Source of the DNA: JAYPHU01 sp964611435
GTDB lineage: Bacteria; Pseudomonadota; Alphaproteobacteria; Rhodospirillales; UBA2165
Assembly (NCBI GenBank): GCA_964611435.1
Contig: CAZSXT010000008.1
Location: 53,748 to 117,747, forward strand
Reading direction: 5' to 3'
DNA length: 64,000 bases
In this document: one piece after another, positions 17,573 through 27,130 of the stretch
Position numbering within the stretch: the first letter of the stretch is position 1
Layout of the letters: every line of letters starts with the position of its first letter
The notes under the pieces: model-generated
Seen by the model: only the letters and a program-made list of their open reading frames with translations
What the model was told of the DNA's origin: nothing
Databases searched by the model: none
Made by a program: the position numbers and the translations under genes

Positions 17573-18379
17573 TTATTTGCCTTCGAACACGCCCTTTAGT
17601 TTTTTCATTGTGGGGCGATGGGTCAAATCCAACGACAGCGGCGTCACCGACACCGCGCCCATTTCCATCGCCTGTAAATCCGTACCCGCCGGATGTCCGC
17701 CGGGCCGATGCCGCATCGCCCCGATCCAGTAATAGGGCTCACCCCGAGGATCAAAGCTTTCGATGATTTCATCGCCCAGCTTCTGCCGGCCTTCCCGGGT
17801 CACCTCGATCCGGGTCACTTTCGCCGCCGGCGCGTTCGGAAAATTCACGTTCATCAGCACGTCCCGGGGCCAGTCCACGGTCACCAGCTTGCGGATGACC
17901 CGCGCGCACCATTTTTCCGCCGGGCCAAAGTTCAACCTGCCGGTGACGGACCCCGTATCGCCATCGGTCGCCTGGCTGAAAGCTATCGCCGGAATCCCGA
18001 ACAGTGTCGCCTCCATCGCCGCGGCAATGGTGCCCGAATAAGTCATATCTTCCCCAACATTTCTTCCCTGGTTGATGCCCGAAAGCACCAAGTCCGGCTT
18101 GCACTCTTTCATGATTTGGTTAACCGCAAGTAAAACGCAGTCGGTGGGGGTGCCGCTCACGGCAAAGCGCCGGGGACCACGCTTTTTGATGCGGATGGGG
18201 GTGCGTAGAGACAAGGAATGCCCGGTGGCGCTTTGCTCGGTCGCCGGGGCCACGACCCACAACTCGCCGGCCAGGGGTCTGGCGATCTTTTCCAGCAGTT
18301 TGATGCCCTTGGCGTCGATCCCATCATCGTTGCAGATGAGCACCCGCGCCTTCTTCAAATTGAGGGGCGCGTGCAGCAT
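17573..18379 (-). CDS. surE: 5'/3'-nucleotidase SurE
   Basis: A 268-residue SurE, a metal-dependent nucleoside monophosphate phosphatase. RVLICNDDGIDAKGI holds the Asp-Asp metal pair, and VSGTPTDCV, SGINQGRNVGEDMTYSGTI and AIAFSQ are family signatures. The ATG at 18379 overlaps the serS stop as TAATG. A longer in-frame extension to 18655 runs antiframe through serS and is rejected. Gene order serS-surE-pcm-nlpD indicates one transcript. Confidence 0.95.
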   Translation of the reverse strand: MLHAPLNLKKARVLICNDDGIDAKGIKLLEKIARPLAGELWVVAPATEQSATGHSLSLRTPIRIKKRGPRRFAVSGTPTDCVLLAVNQIMKECKPDLVLSGINQGRNVGEDMTYSGTIAAAMEATLFGIPAIAFSQATDGDTGSVTGRLNFGPAEKWCARVIRKLVTVDWPRDVLMNVNFPNAPAAKVTRIEVTREGRQKLGDEIIESFDPRGEPYYWIGAMRHRPGGHPAGTDLQAMEMGAVSVTPLSLDLTHRPTMKKLKGVFEGK

Positions 18380-19665
18380 TACGCCTTTTCGATAACCTCT
18401 AGCCCGCCCATGTAGGGGCGCAGCGCCTCGGGCACGACGACGGAACCGTCTTCCTGCTGGTAGTTCTCGAGAACCGCAATGAGCGCGCGGCCGACGGCGA
18501 TGCCGGAACCGTTGAGGGTGTGTACGAACTGGGTGCCCTTCCCTTCCTTGGGCCGAAACCGGGCCTTCATGCGCCTTGCCTGGAAATCGCCGCAAGTAGA
18601 ACAGGATGAAATTTCCCGATAGCGGCCCTCGCCCTCGTTCTGGCCGGGCAGCCACACTTCGATGTCATATGTCTTGCGTGCGCTGAACCCCATGTCGCCG
18701 GTGCAGAGCGCCATGGTCCGATACGGCAGGTCCAGCCGCTTGAGCACTTCCTCGGCGCAATTTGTCATGCGCTCCAGCTCGGCCAGGGACTCATCCGGAT
18801 GGACGATGCTGACCAGTTCCACCTTGGTGAACTGGTGCTGGCGGATCATGCCCCGTGTATCCCGCCCGGCGGCGCCGGCCTCGGAGCGGAAACACCAGGT
18901 CATGGCGGTCATCCGTTTGGGCAGCGCGTCTTCGTCCAGGATTTCATCGGCGGCCATATTGGTCAGCGGCACCTCGGCCGTGGGGATGAGCCACAAATCA
19001 TTGGTGGTCTTGAAAAGGTCTTCTTCGAACTTCGGCAGTTGCCCCGTGCCGAACGCCGCATTGTCCCGCACCAGGGCCGGTGGATTCACCTCCGTGTAGC
19101 CGTTCTCCCCGGTATGCAGATCCAACATGAACGCCGCCAGGGCGCGCTCCATACGGGCCAACGCGCCGGATAGGATACAGAACCGGGCGCCGGACATTTT
19201 CGCCGCGGTCTCGAAATTCATCAGGCCGAGGCCTTCGCCGATGTCGAAATGTTCCTTAGGCGTGAAGCCGAACTGCCGAGGATCGCCCCAGGTACGGACG
19301 AGGGTATTGTCATCTTCATCCGCGCCGTCCGGCACATCATCGAGTGGCACGTTGGGCAGACCGGAAAGCGCCGCGTCCAGCTCCTCACCGACGGTTTTGG
19401 CTTCTTCTTCGGCGGCGGCTTGTGCGTCCTTGAAGTTCTGCACCTCGGCGATGGCGGCGCTGGCGTCCTCGCCGGCGGCCTTGGCCTTGCCGATTTCCTT
19501 GGAGAGCTCGTTGCGGCGGGTCTGCAGCTCCTGTGCGCGGGTCTGCGCCTCCCGGCGGCGCTTGTCGATCTCGATCAATTGCGCGGCCATGGGCTCAAGG
19601 CCCCGACGCGCCATGCCGGCGTCGAAAGCGTCGGGCTCTTCCCGTATCCAGCGGATATCGAACAT
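18379..19665 (-). CDS. serS: Seryl-tRNA synthetase
   Basis: A 428-residue class II aminoacyl-tRNA synthetase of normal length. Residues 30-105 form the long antiparallel coiled coil that grips tRNA-Ser. Motif 2 reads FRSEAGAAGRDTRGM with the following QHQF, and motif 3 contains GSGIAVGRALIAVLENYQ. It lies 79 bp after tatC and is translationally coupled to surE. Confidence 0.97.
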   Translation of the reverse strand: MFDIRWIREEPDAFDAGMARRGLEPMAAQLIEIDKRRREAQTRAQELQTRRNELSKEIGKAKAAGEDASAAIAEVQNFKDAQAAAEEEAKTVGEELDAALSGLPNVPLDDVPDGADEDDNTLVRTWGDPRQFGFTPKEHFDIGEGLGLMNFETAAKMSGARFCILSGALARMERALAAFMLDLHTGENGYTEVNPPALVRDNAAFGTGQLPKFEEDLFKTTNDLWLIPTAEVPLTNMAADEILDEDALPKRMTAMTWCFRSEAGAAGRDTRGMIRQHQFTKVELVSIVHPDESLAELERMTNCAEEVLKRLDLPYRTMALCTGDMGFSARKTYDIEVWLPGQNEGEGRYREISSCSTCGDFQARRMKARFRPKEGKGTQFVHTLNGSGIAVGRALIAVLENYQQEDGSVVVPEALRPYMGGLEVIEKA

Positions 19666-19744
19666 GTGAACTCTCTGAAGTCGTTACGTATTACCGGTGG
19701 GACTTATAGGCGCGCCGCAGAATGGGGGCAAGAGGCGCTAACCC

Positions 19745-20572
19745 CTAGGCCTGGTTGAAGTCGGTTTCCTCGAGCAGGTCGTCATCGTCATCCTCGACCT
19801 TGATGCCCTTCTTTTTCTCCACCATGCGGACCGAGATGATCGACGCTTCGTAGAGGATGATGATCGGGATGGCGAGGCCGACCTGGCTGATCACGTCCGG
19901 CGGCGTGATAATCGCCGCGCCGATGAAGGAAAAGACGATGGCGTATTTGCGCTTGGCGGCAAGCCCGACGGAAGTCGTCATCCCCGCCCGCGCCATCAGG
20001 GTCAGGACCACCGGCAATTGGAAACTGATGCCGAAGGCGAAGATCAGACGCATCACCAGGGACAGGTATTCGTTGACCTTGGGTTCGAGCTGCACCGCCA
20101 GCGTATCGACGGTGCCGGGCGCTTCGAAACTGATGAAGAACCGCCAGGCGAGAGGAAAGATAAAGTAATAGACCAGCGCGCCGCCCATGAAGAACAGAAC
20201 CGGCGAGATGATCAGATACGGCATCAGCGCCTTCTTCTCGCTCTCATAAAGGCCGGGCGCGACGAACCGCCAGAACTGCATGGCGATGAAGGGAAACGAG
20301 ACGAACAGCGCCGTCCAGAAGGAGACTTTGATATAGGTAAAGAAGGCCTCATGCAGCGCGGTGAAGATCAGCCGTCGGTTGCCGCCTTGTTCCTGCAGGA
20401 TGTCGGCCAGAGGCTGTACCAGGAAGCCATAGATGTGTTCCTTCACGGCGAAGAACACGAAGAACAGCACGATGATCGCGATCACGGATTTCAGGAGCCG
20501 GGTGCGGAGTTCCACCAGGTGCTCGAGAAGCGGCATCTTGGAGCCGCCGTCGTTATCCGTCCCCTCGCTCAC
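19745..20572 (-). CDS. tatC: Sec-independent translocase subunit TatC
   Basis: A 275-residue six-TM protein that recognises twin-arginine signal peptides. LLEHLVELRTRLLKS at the N-terminus and YITPPD-type IITPPDVISQ near the end are the family signatures. The C-terminal tail is acidic (DDDDDLLEETD). It overlaps tatB by 4 bp (ATGA). The Tat system is needed by the molybdenum and Fe-S enzymes encoded elsewhere in the window if they are exported. Confidence 0.96.
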   Translation of the reverse strand: MSEGTDNDGGSKMPLLEHLVELRTRLLKSVIAIIVLFFVFFAVKEHIYGFLVQPLADILQEQGGNRRLIFTALHEAFFTYIKVSFWTALFVSFPFIAMQFWRFVAPGLYESEKKALMPYLIISPVLFFMGGALVYYFIFPLAWRFFISFEAPGTVDTLAVQLEPKVNEYLSLVMRLIFAFGISFQLPVVLTLMARAGMTTSVGLAAKRKYAIVFSFIGAAIITPPDVISQVGLAIPIIILYEASIISVRMVEKKKGIKVEDDDDDLLEETDFNQA

Positions 20573-21063
20573 GTCGCGGTGCTTTCTTTTTTGCCGGATC
20601 CACTGCTGGGCGCCGGTTCGGGGTCGGGAGCGGTTTCCGCCAGTACTTCCGGTTCGCCGGCATCCGAGTCGCGATCCTCGTCGATATCATCGGCATAATC
20701 ATCCATGCCGTCATAGTCGCCGATGGAATAGACATCCAGGTCATCCTCGGTTTCAAACGTGTCCTGCACTTCAGGGTCCGCAAAATCGATGGACTTTTTG
20801 AGCTCGCCGTCGGGATCGATGGTGTTTTCGATCATGGCGTTAACGTCGCCACTGGCGGCCGCATCGAACTGTCGTTTCACGTCGTCCAGCTCGCTTTCGC
20901 GGATCATGTCGTCCACATGGCTTCGGAATTCCCGCGTCACCGACTTAGCTTTGCTCACCCATCGGGCAATATTCGCCAGGACGCGCGGCAGCTCTTTTGG
21001 TCCGATGACCAAAAGCACGACCACAGCGACGAGAAATAATTCGGGCCAGCCGATATCAAACAT
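20569..21063 (-). CDS. tatB: Sec-independent translocase subunit TatB
   Basis: A 164-residue protein starting MFDIGWPELFLVAVVVLLVIGPKELP, the standard TatB N-terminal TM followed by an amphipathic helix and a long acidic C-terminal tail (about 100-164). ATG 21063 is preferred over an upstream TTG at 21072, because family members begin with MFDIG. Part of tatABC. Confidence 0.93.
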   Translation of the reverse strand: MFDIGWPELFLVAVVVLLVIGPKELPRVLANIARWVSKAKSVTREFRSHVDDMIRESELDDVKRQFDAAASGDVNAMIENTIDPDGELKKSIDFADPEVQDTFETEDDLDVYSIGDYDGMDDYADDIDEDRDSDAGEPEVLAETAPDPEPAPSSGSGKKESTAT

Positions 21064-21135
21064 TGCGGCCAACGCTCCCTAGGCGTTCGAGTGACGGCCG
21101 CCGGCAAATGCCGGACGGCGGGGTCAGTCTCGCAG

Positions 21136-21357
21136 TCAGTCTTTCTTTTCTTCGGCGACGGACGCCTGTTGAGTGGCTGCCGGCGCTGCTTCTTTCGCCT
21201 CGACCGACTCGGGTTCGTCTTCCTTTATGCCCTTCTTGAACGACTTCAGCCCCTTGCCGAAGTCACCCATCAGCTGGGAAATCTTGCCCCGTCCCCCGAA
21301 GAGGATGAGGACAATCGCCAGGACAACGACCCATTGCCAAATTCCGCCAATTCCCAT
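21136..21357 (-). CDS. tatA: Sec-independent translocase subunit TatA
   Basis: A 73-residue TatA/E protein: one N-terminal TM (IWQWVVVLAIVLILFGG), the FG hinge, an amphipathic helix (ISQLMGDFGKGLKSFKKGIKE) and a charged tail. It forms the protein-conducting oligomer. It is first of the tatABC genes, 73 bp before tatB. Confidence 0.95.
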   Translation of the reverse strand: MGIGGIWQWVVVLAIVLILFGGRGKISQLMGDFGKGLKSFKKGIKEDEPESVEAKEAAPAATQQASVAEEKKD

Positions 21358-21539
21358 GTGAACTTACTTTCTTGCCTGAAAATTCTTGTTGAACCCCGCG
21401 AGGCCATCCCCGCGCGGGCGCATAATGGCAGAATCAGCGATTCAGGGCAATCGGAACCGCATGATTAAAAGTGATCACGTTTCAGGGATTTATTAAATGG
21501 AATCAAAGACTAGCCGTAGCCACTTCGGCCAGTGAGTCA

Positions 21540-22466
21540 TCAAGCGGTTGCCAGCTGTTCCGTTCCCATGGACAGTGCCAGATCAAGCCCTTCTACGAGC
21601 TTGGGCATGGCCCTCAGGTGACGCAGGTTCGGCGGCTTCGGCGTTTCCTTGATATCAGCCGTAATATTGCCGGCGATATCGCAAAGGTGTAGCAGGTTGT
21701 CATACCCCATCCGCTTGGCGCGGCTTTGTACCGATTGGATGACGTCGTGCATCAAATCGACCTTATTCATGAAGTCCTTGTCGATCTGCGAGAGCTGATA
21801 GAAGGGATGGATTTCCTGCAAAAGGTTCCTAATGGCCTGAACGTCGGCATTGAGCTTCCGTTCGTTCAACTGCACCGAGGAGATTTGAATTTGCTGGCGC
21901 AATTCAGCGCGGGGTTTGCCGGTGCCAATCGTATAGACCGGGTTCGGCACGTCAAATTCCTCCGTACCCTGCTCTCCCTCGCGATACTCCGACCGGCGAG
22001 TTGGGCCAACATAGGTCGCCGTGGCGACGAATTTCTTACGATGCCAGGCGAGGTCATTGAGCCGGGTGACAAAATTGTCCCGGCGAAACGGCAATGTGAT
22101 CAGATCGTCGGTGCCGGAATCGATGGATTGCCGCACGTCGTCCTCGGTCATCATGCCGGCCATGGACATCATCACCATGAACGGGTTGTCGCCCACTTGT
22201 TGATTTCGTACGCCGCTGAAAATCCGGCGAGCCTGGCTTTCATTGCCAAACATATTGCACAGGAACAGATCTGCTTCTTCGCCGTGAACGGCCTGGGCCA
22301 CCCGGTCCATATTGCGGAAAATCTTGACGTCCCGCATGCCAAGCACGCCGAGCTGACGCTCCATTTCCTGTGCGTCATGCTTGTCAGGCTCGCCAACGAT
22401 GACCGAAAGTTTACTCAGGTCGATTTTCTCGACGGCGGGCGACATTTGTCCAGCCAGAGCATTCAT
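21540..22466 (-). CDS. Pseudo-receiver protein (degenerate response regulator)
   Basis: A 308-residue protein with an N-terminal CheY-like fold (about 18-140) and a helical C-terminal part (about 190-300). The receiver keeps acidic residues (Glu26, Asp28), but the phospho-acceptor position reads C-N (LFLCNMFG, about 67-74) instead of Asp, and the conserved Lys-Pro-Phe is Leu-Pro-Phe. It therefore probably cannot be phosphorylated in the standard way. The ATG at 22466 is chosen because the extension to 22538 covers the AT-rich promoter region. It sits between tatA and an unknown gene, inside the otherwise conserved scpB-tat block. Similar proteins act as partners of polarity or motility systems, but no function can be assigned. 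Confidence 0.7.
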   Translation of the reverse strand: MNALAGQMSPAVEKIDLSKLSVIVGEPDKHDAQEMERQLGVLGMRDVKIFRNMDRVAQAVHGEEADLFLCNMFGNESQARRIFSGVRNQQVGDNPFMVMMSMAGMMTEDDVRQSIDSGTDDLITLPFRRDNFVTRLNDLAWHRKKFVATATYVGPTRRSEYREGEQGTEEFDVPNPVYTIGTGKPRAELRQQIQISSVQLNERKLNADVQAIRNLLQEIHPFYQLSQIDKDFMNKVDLMHDVIQSVQSRAKRMGYDNLLHLCDIAGNITADIKETPKPPNLRHLRAMPKLVEGLDLALSMGTEQLATA

Positions 22467-22692
22467 GTTCACAGACACTACCTTAAATACGTAATTTTTC
22501 CAACTCTGCCTCGTAGATTCCCTATACGTATTAACCACTAGAAACCCTAGGTTTTATAAGCAATTCAGCATGGTTAGCCATGTGAACCCTGATACAGCTA
22601 AAAAGTGTTAAAAAACAATCGGTTGTCAAGTGGGAATAAGAACAACCCGTCACAACTTGGCCATATTATCGTATGTAAAAACAGCTTCGAGA

Positions 22693-23853
22693 TTAAACCC
22701 AGCCGTCCAGCCGGGCATTCACCTGGGGCGAAATAAAATTCTCGATCGGGCCCAAATAGCTCTTAATGAACATCATGGATTTGGGATCAATCCCATTTTG
22801 GTTGGCTAGGGTGAGGTCAACCGACTGGTAGACTTCCCATACGAATGCGGATGAGACCCCGGCGACCGTGTCGAAGGTCATGCCGGCGACGCCACTTGCG
22901 TATTCGGCGATGAACCGCACCGGCGTCTCCATAAACACCCGGTGCCGGACGTTGGTGTTGGAGAGGATAAACCGGGCCATGGTCTCCAGGCTGGGTGGCT
23001 GCCCCAGTTCTCGGTCCGCCAGGTACCCACCCGGCGATAGTTTGCAGAACAGCAGATCATCCGAAGAATTGACGAAGCAGATATCTTCGTCCGCCGCGGC
23101 GCGCAATGTCACCTCATAGTCCATTGTGCTCATATAGGAGAACGCGCCGTCTTCGAGCTCGATCATTAAGGGATGAGGGAAGAAGCAATGGGTAACGTAG
23201 CCCAGCTCACGCCCCCCGGCCTCCACCATCCAGTTGAGCTGCGCAGGATACGGGGAGAACGTGTCCGCGCCCATGAACATGCCGCGCTGGATCGGGTGCA
23301 TGTGATCGAGGCCGAGCTGCACCAGCGTCCGCGCCGCCCAGCCGTCCGCCGGCATCTTGGTCAGCGCCGGCGACGCTCCCTCCTCTTCCAAGCGCAGATA
23401 GATCCCGGCCACCGCTTTTTTCCCCGCCCGGCGTTGGACGTCAATATAGGCTATGGCGCCGTCAGCGAAGATAAAGTCGGAATCAAACAGCATTGCCGCC
23501 GTGCCCGGCGTTGCCGCCGCCCGGCGCACATGATCCTGGGCGGTTTCCCTTTGTACATTGTGCTTTACGATTGTGGGGTCCGAGGCGGCAATCACCTCCG
23601 ACAGGGCCGCACCCTTGTAGGTCATATCTTCGTAAAGGATGAACTCGGCCGTAATCCCGGCGGCTTCGAGCGCGGGCACAGCATCATCAAAATAGGGCCG
23701 GGAAGGTTTATCCGTATAAATGCGGTAGACGACCCCGGCGTTTTCGGCCAACGCCGGCAGGTTGCCGGGGCTCAACTGGCTGGCCAGCGCAAAGTCGCAG
23801 AATTTTCGGACAAATCTTTCGCCCCAGACCGTGACGAAGATTTCGTAGCGCAA
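22693..23853 (-). CDS. Hypothetical protein, possible glycosyltransferase-like fold
   Basis: A 386-residue soluble protein I do not recognise. A beta-strand-rich N-terminal half contains AMLFDSDFIFADGAI, a DxD-like motif after a hydrophobic strand, and YRIYTDKPSRPYF, both reminiscent of GT-A glycosyltransferases (inference). It lies 12 bp downstream of scpB and may be translated with it. Together with the pseudo-receiver it interrupts the usual scpB-tatA adjacency. Confidence 0.6.
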   Translation of the reverse strand: MRYEIFVTVWGERFVRKFCDFALASQLSPGNLPALAENAGVVYRIYTDKPSRPYFDDAVPALEAAGITAEFILYEDMTYKGAALSEVIAASDPTIVKHNVQRETAQDHVRRAAATPGTAAMLFDSDFIFADGAIAYIDVQRRAGKKAVAGIYLRLEEEGASPALTKMPADGWAARTLVQLGLDHMHPIQRGMFMGADTFSPYPAQLNWMVEAGGRELGYVTHCFFPHPLMIELEDGAFSYMSTMDYEVTLRAAADEDICFVNSSDDLLFCKLSPGGYLADRELGQPPSLETMARFILSNTNVRHRVFMETPVRFIAEYASGVAGMTFDTVAGVSSAFVWEVYQSVDLTLANQNGIDPKSMMFIKSYLGPIENFISPQVNARLDGWV

Positions 23854-23865
23854 GACGCCCGCGGC

Positions 23866-24549
23866 CTAGTCCGCCTCGGCAGCGACGAGGTCGTCTTCCC
23901 CGTCGTCCGGTTCCAGGGGTTCCGGCAAAACATCCTCTTCCTCCGCGGGCTCCTCCAGCATATCGGGATCGGTCTTGGGGCCAAGCGCGCCGCGCGTGCC
24001 CAGGGTCTGAATAGCCGGTCGCTTATCCAGCATGCCGGCGGCTTTCAGGTCATCCATTCCGGGCAGGTCGTCCAGACCGGTAAGGCCGAAGTGATCGAGG
24101 AAGGCATCCGTGGTGCCCCAGGTCACCGGTTTGCCCGGCGTCCGGCGGCGGCCGCGCGGCTTGATCCAGCCTGCCTCGAACAGCACGTCCATGGTGCCCT
24201 TGCTCAAACCCACGCCGCGAATTTCTTCGATCTCGGCACGGGTTATGGGTTGGTGATAGGCGACGATAGCAAGGGTCTCGACCGCCGCACGGGAGAGCTT
24301 GCGGGTCACCTCCCGCTCGATGGTCAATTGCTGGCCCAGTTCCGGCGCGGTGCGGAAGGCCCAGGCGTTCCCCACCTTTACCAGATTCACGCCCCTATCC
24401 TTATAATGGGACGTCAGCTCTTCAATCAGCGCCGGTATCTCGGCATCCTCGGGCAGGCGCTCGGTCATTACCTTCATTGGCACCGGCGAGGCGGAGGCGA
24501 AAAGCAGCGCTTCCAGAAGTCTCAGATGTTGGGCGTTTACGTCGGTCAT
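23866..24549 (-). CDS. scpB: Segregation and condensation protein ScpB
   Basis: A 227-residue winged-helix kleisin-interacting subunit of the SMC-ScpAB complex for chromosome condensation. The core (1-185) has LLEALLFASASPV, ALIEELTSHYKDRGVNLV and VETLAIVAYHQPITRAEIEEIRG. The C-terminal 40 residues are an acidic, low-complexity tail. It overlaps scpA by 4 bp. Confidence 0.95.
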   Translation of the reverse strand: MTDVNAQHLRLLEALLFASASPVPMKVMTERLPEDAEIPALIEELTSHYKDRGVNLVKVGNAWAFRTAPELGQQLTIEREVTRKLSRAAVETLAIVAYHQPITRAEIEEIRGVGLSKGTMDVLFEAGWIKPRGRRRTPGKPVTWGTTDAFLDHFGLTGLDDLPGMDDLKAAGMLDKRPAIQTLGTRGALGPKTDPDMLEEPAEEEDVLPEPLEPDDGEDDLVAAEAD

Positions 24550-25406
24550 GGCTGATCACTCGTGGTTCCGGTTTCGGCGCCGGCGGGCGGGGCCGGCGGG
24601 TTATTATCGTTGGGCGGCGGAATGTCGCGGATATAGAGAGGGCCGAACTGTTCCCCTTGCCGCAACTGAATACGCCCTTCCTTGGTGAGCGTCAGCGCGG
24701 CGACCAGGGCCGACGCCATCATGGACCGGCTGACGATATCGCCGGTCAGCTCGCCGGGCAGGAACTGGGACAGATCCGACCATTCGGGGATGCGGCCCAC
24801 CATCTTTTTCAACCACTGCACGGCGTCATCCGGGGAATAGAGATCAGAGGCCTGGATATGCAGGGTCCGCACATTCGACCGGTGGGTGTGATCGCCATAA
24901 GCACTCAACAGATCATAGAGGCTGACATCGATGGTTGGGATGGCGGTATAGCCGAACTTTTCCGGCTCGCCTCGCTTAAAGAAATCCTGGCCCAGGCGAT
25001 CCCGCGCCATCAGCCGTACGCCGGCGTCCTGCATGGATTCAAGCCGCTGCAGCTGGAACTGCAGGGCCGCAGCCATTTCCTCGCCGGAAGGCTCTTCTTC
25101 CTTGGACAAGTCCGGAAGCAACAATCTGGATTTCAGATAGGCCAGCCACGCAGCCATCACCAGATAGTCGGCCGCGAGTTCCAGATTGGTGCGGCGGACA
25201 ATGGCCACCCATTCCAGATACTGATCCGCCAATTGAAGGATGGAGATCTGCGCCAGATCGACCTTTTGATCCCGGGCCAAGGTCAGCAGCACATCAATCG
25301 GCCCTTCGAAGCCGCCCACATCGACCACCCACTCTTGGCCTTTCGGTACGGCAGCGCGTTCGTCTTCCTCGAACTCCGGCGCTTTGATGTCTTCGTTGTC
25401 CGCCAC
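24546..25406 (-). CDS. scpA: Segregation and condensation protein ScpA
   Basis: A 286-residue kleisin subunit of SMC-ScpAB. The N-terminal signature FEGPIDVLLTLARDQKVDL and the following helical domain are clear; the C-terminal winged helix lies at about 200-260 (VAALTLTKEGRIQLRQ). The tail is Pro/Ala-rich. It is 3 bp after the M50 protease gene and coupled to scpB. Confidence 0.95.
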   Translation of the reverse strand: MADNEDIKAPEFEEDERAAVPKGQEWVVDVGGFEGPIDVLLTLARDQKVDLAQISILQLADQYLEWVAIVRRTNLELAADYLVMAAWLAYLKSRLLLPDLSKEEEPSGEEMAAALQFQLQRLESMQDAGVRLMARDRLGQDFFKRGEPEKFGYTAIPTIDVSLYDLLSAYGDHTHRSNVRTLHIQASDLYSPDDAVQWLKKMVGRIPEWSDLSQFLPGELTGDIVSRSMMASALVAALTLTKEGRIQLRQGEQFGPLYIRDIPPPNDNNPPAPPAGAETGTTSDQP

Positions 25407-25408
25407 GT

Positions 25409-26098
25409 TTATCCTAAACCCACCAATCGGGCGAGAATGCCCAACAAATGCACCGCCGGCTGAAACACGATCCAGTTGAAGACATTAAGATTGAGCCCCA
25501 ACTGGTCGCCGATCCACGGCAGCACGAATATGGCCGCCAGGATAATGACAAAGCCCACCCGTTCCAACCGAGCCAGGGGATTGCCCAGGAAGCGCGGCAG
25601 AATCAGAACAGCGATCCGCCCACCATCCAGGGGCGGGATTGGTAACATATTGAAAACAAACAAGATTAGATTGATGTACACTGAAGCGTTCAAACAGGTC
25701 TTGACCCAGGGCTGGAGCGCGTCCGGTGGCAGGCCGACGCCATGAAACAGCAAAAGCGAGATAATCGCGAGAATCAAATTGGATGCAGGGCCGGCCAGCG
25801 CGACCAGGACGCCGTGGGATCGCCAGGACCTGAGCTTGCCAAAATTAACCGGTACGGGCTTGGCGTAGCCGAAAGCCGCCGATCCGCCGGACGCGAGCAA
25901 CAGAAGTCCCGGCACCAGGATCGTACCGATCGGATCGATATGCTTGATCGGGTTGAAAGTCACCCGACCCCGAACGTAAGCCGTGTCATCACCGAACTTC
26001 CAAGCGACCCAGCCGTGGGCCGCCTCGTGCAAAGTGATGGCCAGCAAAACCGGCACTGCCCAGGCGGACACCGTGAATAAGAGGGAGCTTATATCCAT
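25409..26098 (-). CDS. Site-2 protease-like M50 membrane metalloprotease
   Basis: A 229-residue protein with five or six TM segments. HEAAH (about 24-28, HExxH zinc motif) and NMLPIPPLDGGR (about 158-169) carrying the third zinc ligand mark the small, PDZ-less S2P subgroup. These cleave TM substrates within the membrane, but substrates of this subgroup are mostly unknown. It lies between nagZ and scpA with gaps of 7 and 2 bp, so it is in the same operon. Confidence 0.92.
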   Translation of the reverse strand: MDISSLLFTVSAWAVPVLLAITLHEAAHGWVAWKFGDDTAYVRGRVTFNPIKHIDPIGTILVPGLLLLASGGSAAFGYAKPVPVNFGKLRSWRSHGVLVALAGPASNLILAIISLLLFHGVGLPPDALQPWVKTCLNASVYINLILFVFNMLPIPPLDGGRIAVLILPRFLGNPLARLERVGFVIILAAIFVLPWIGDQLGLNLNVFNWIVFQPAVHLLGILARLVGLG

Positions 26099-26105
26099 CG
26101 GAAGA

Positions 26106-27128
26106 TTATCCGGCCATCAGTTCGTCGAACCGTTCCAGCGCCATCGCCTTATCGATCCGTTTGGGCGCCGAGATGAAATTGAGCGCGGTCTTCCAGCGGT
26201 TTAGCGCCTCGAACGACATCTCCCGCGCGCCGTCGGCAACGGCTTTCATTTCTGATATATCCCCGTTGCAGTGCAGCGCAATATCACATCCTGCGTCCAA
26301 GCAGGCCGCCGCCCGTTCAGCCATAGAGCCCGACAGCGCCTTCATGGAGAGATCGTCGGACAGTAAAAGCCCGTCAAATTCGATCTGTTCGCGCACAATG
26401 TCATGAATTGCAGAGGCTGACGTGGTCACCGCGGCGGCCGCGTCGATTGCCTCAAAGATTACATGTGCAGTCATGGCAACCGGCAGATCACTCAGCCGGT
26501 GGAACGGATCAAAGTCCAACTCGATCAGCTCGGCCAGGGGCGTGTCCACCCTCGGCAGCGCCTTGTGACTGTCCACGGTGGCGCGGCCGTGGCCGGGGAT
26601 GTGCTTGATCACCGGCAGCACGCCGACATCCAACAGCCCATCGCAGACCGCCCGGCCCAGGGCAGAAATCATGTCAATGTCCGCGCCAAGCGCCCGGTCG
26701 CCGATAATCGGGTCCGCGTCGGGTTGTGGTAGATCGAGCACCGGCGCGCAGTTCACATTGATCCCCATGTCGATCAACTCGTCACCAATCAGGTTGGCGT
26801 TAAGCCGCGCCGCCTCATCGGCCTCGGACAGACTTTTTCGTCCGGCCAATTCCACGAAAGCCGCGCCTGCAGGCGGGTGCCGCCAATGAGGTGGCTTCAA
26901 CCGGGTCACCCGACCGCCCTCCTGATCAATCAAAACAAGGGAATCCTGAAGTCCGACCAGCTCCCGGAACTCGCTGACGAGGTCTTGAACCTGATTGGGG
27001 TCGGCGCAATTGCGTTCGAAGAGGATCAAGCCAAGCGGCTTGCGTTCGGCATAGAACGTTTTTTCATCGCTGGTAAACTTGTGGCCGGCGCACCCGAAGA
27101 TTGCCGCCAGCGGCGTGTCTCCCGGCAC
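26106..27128 (-). CDS. nagZ: Beta-N-acetylhexosaminidase NagZ
   Basis: A 340-residue GH3 enzyme that removes N-acetylglucosamine from cytoplasmic anhydro-muropeptides during peptidoglycan recycling. KHIPGHGRATVDSH carries the His/Asp pair used as the acid-base in NagZ, and LLSDDLSMKAL holds the nucleophile Asp. No signal peptide, as expected. It follows the SPOR gene by two bases. Confidence 0.95.
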   Translation of the reverse strand: MPGDTPLAAIFGCAGHKFTSDEKTFYAERKPLGLILFERNCADPNQVQDLVSEFRELVGLQDSLVLIDQEGGRVTRLKPPHWRHPPAGAAFVELAGRKSLSEADEAARLNANLIGDELIDMGINVNCAPVLDLPQPDADPIIGDRALGADIDMISALGRAVCDGLLDVGVLPVIKHIPGHGRATVDSHKALPRVDTPLAELIELDFDPFHRLSDLPVAMTAHVIFEAIDAAAAVTTSASAIHDIVREQIEFDGLLLSDDLSMKALSGSMAERAAACLDAGCDIALHCNGDISEMKAVADGAREMSFEALNRWKTALNFISAPKRIDKAMALERFDELMAG

Positions 27129-27130
27129 GT

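Noticed and set aside
23173..24555. 460-codon plus-strand open frame
   Set aside because: It lies antisense to scpB and the gene at 22693-23853; its translation is Arg/His/Gly-rich and has no family motif, as usual for GC-rich antisense frames.
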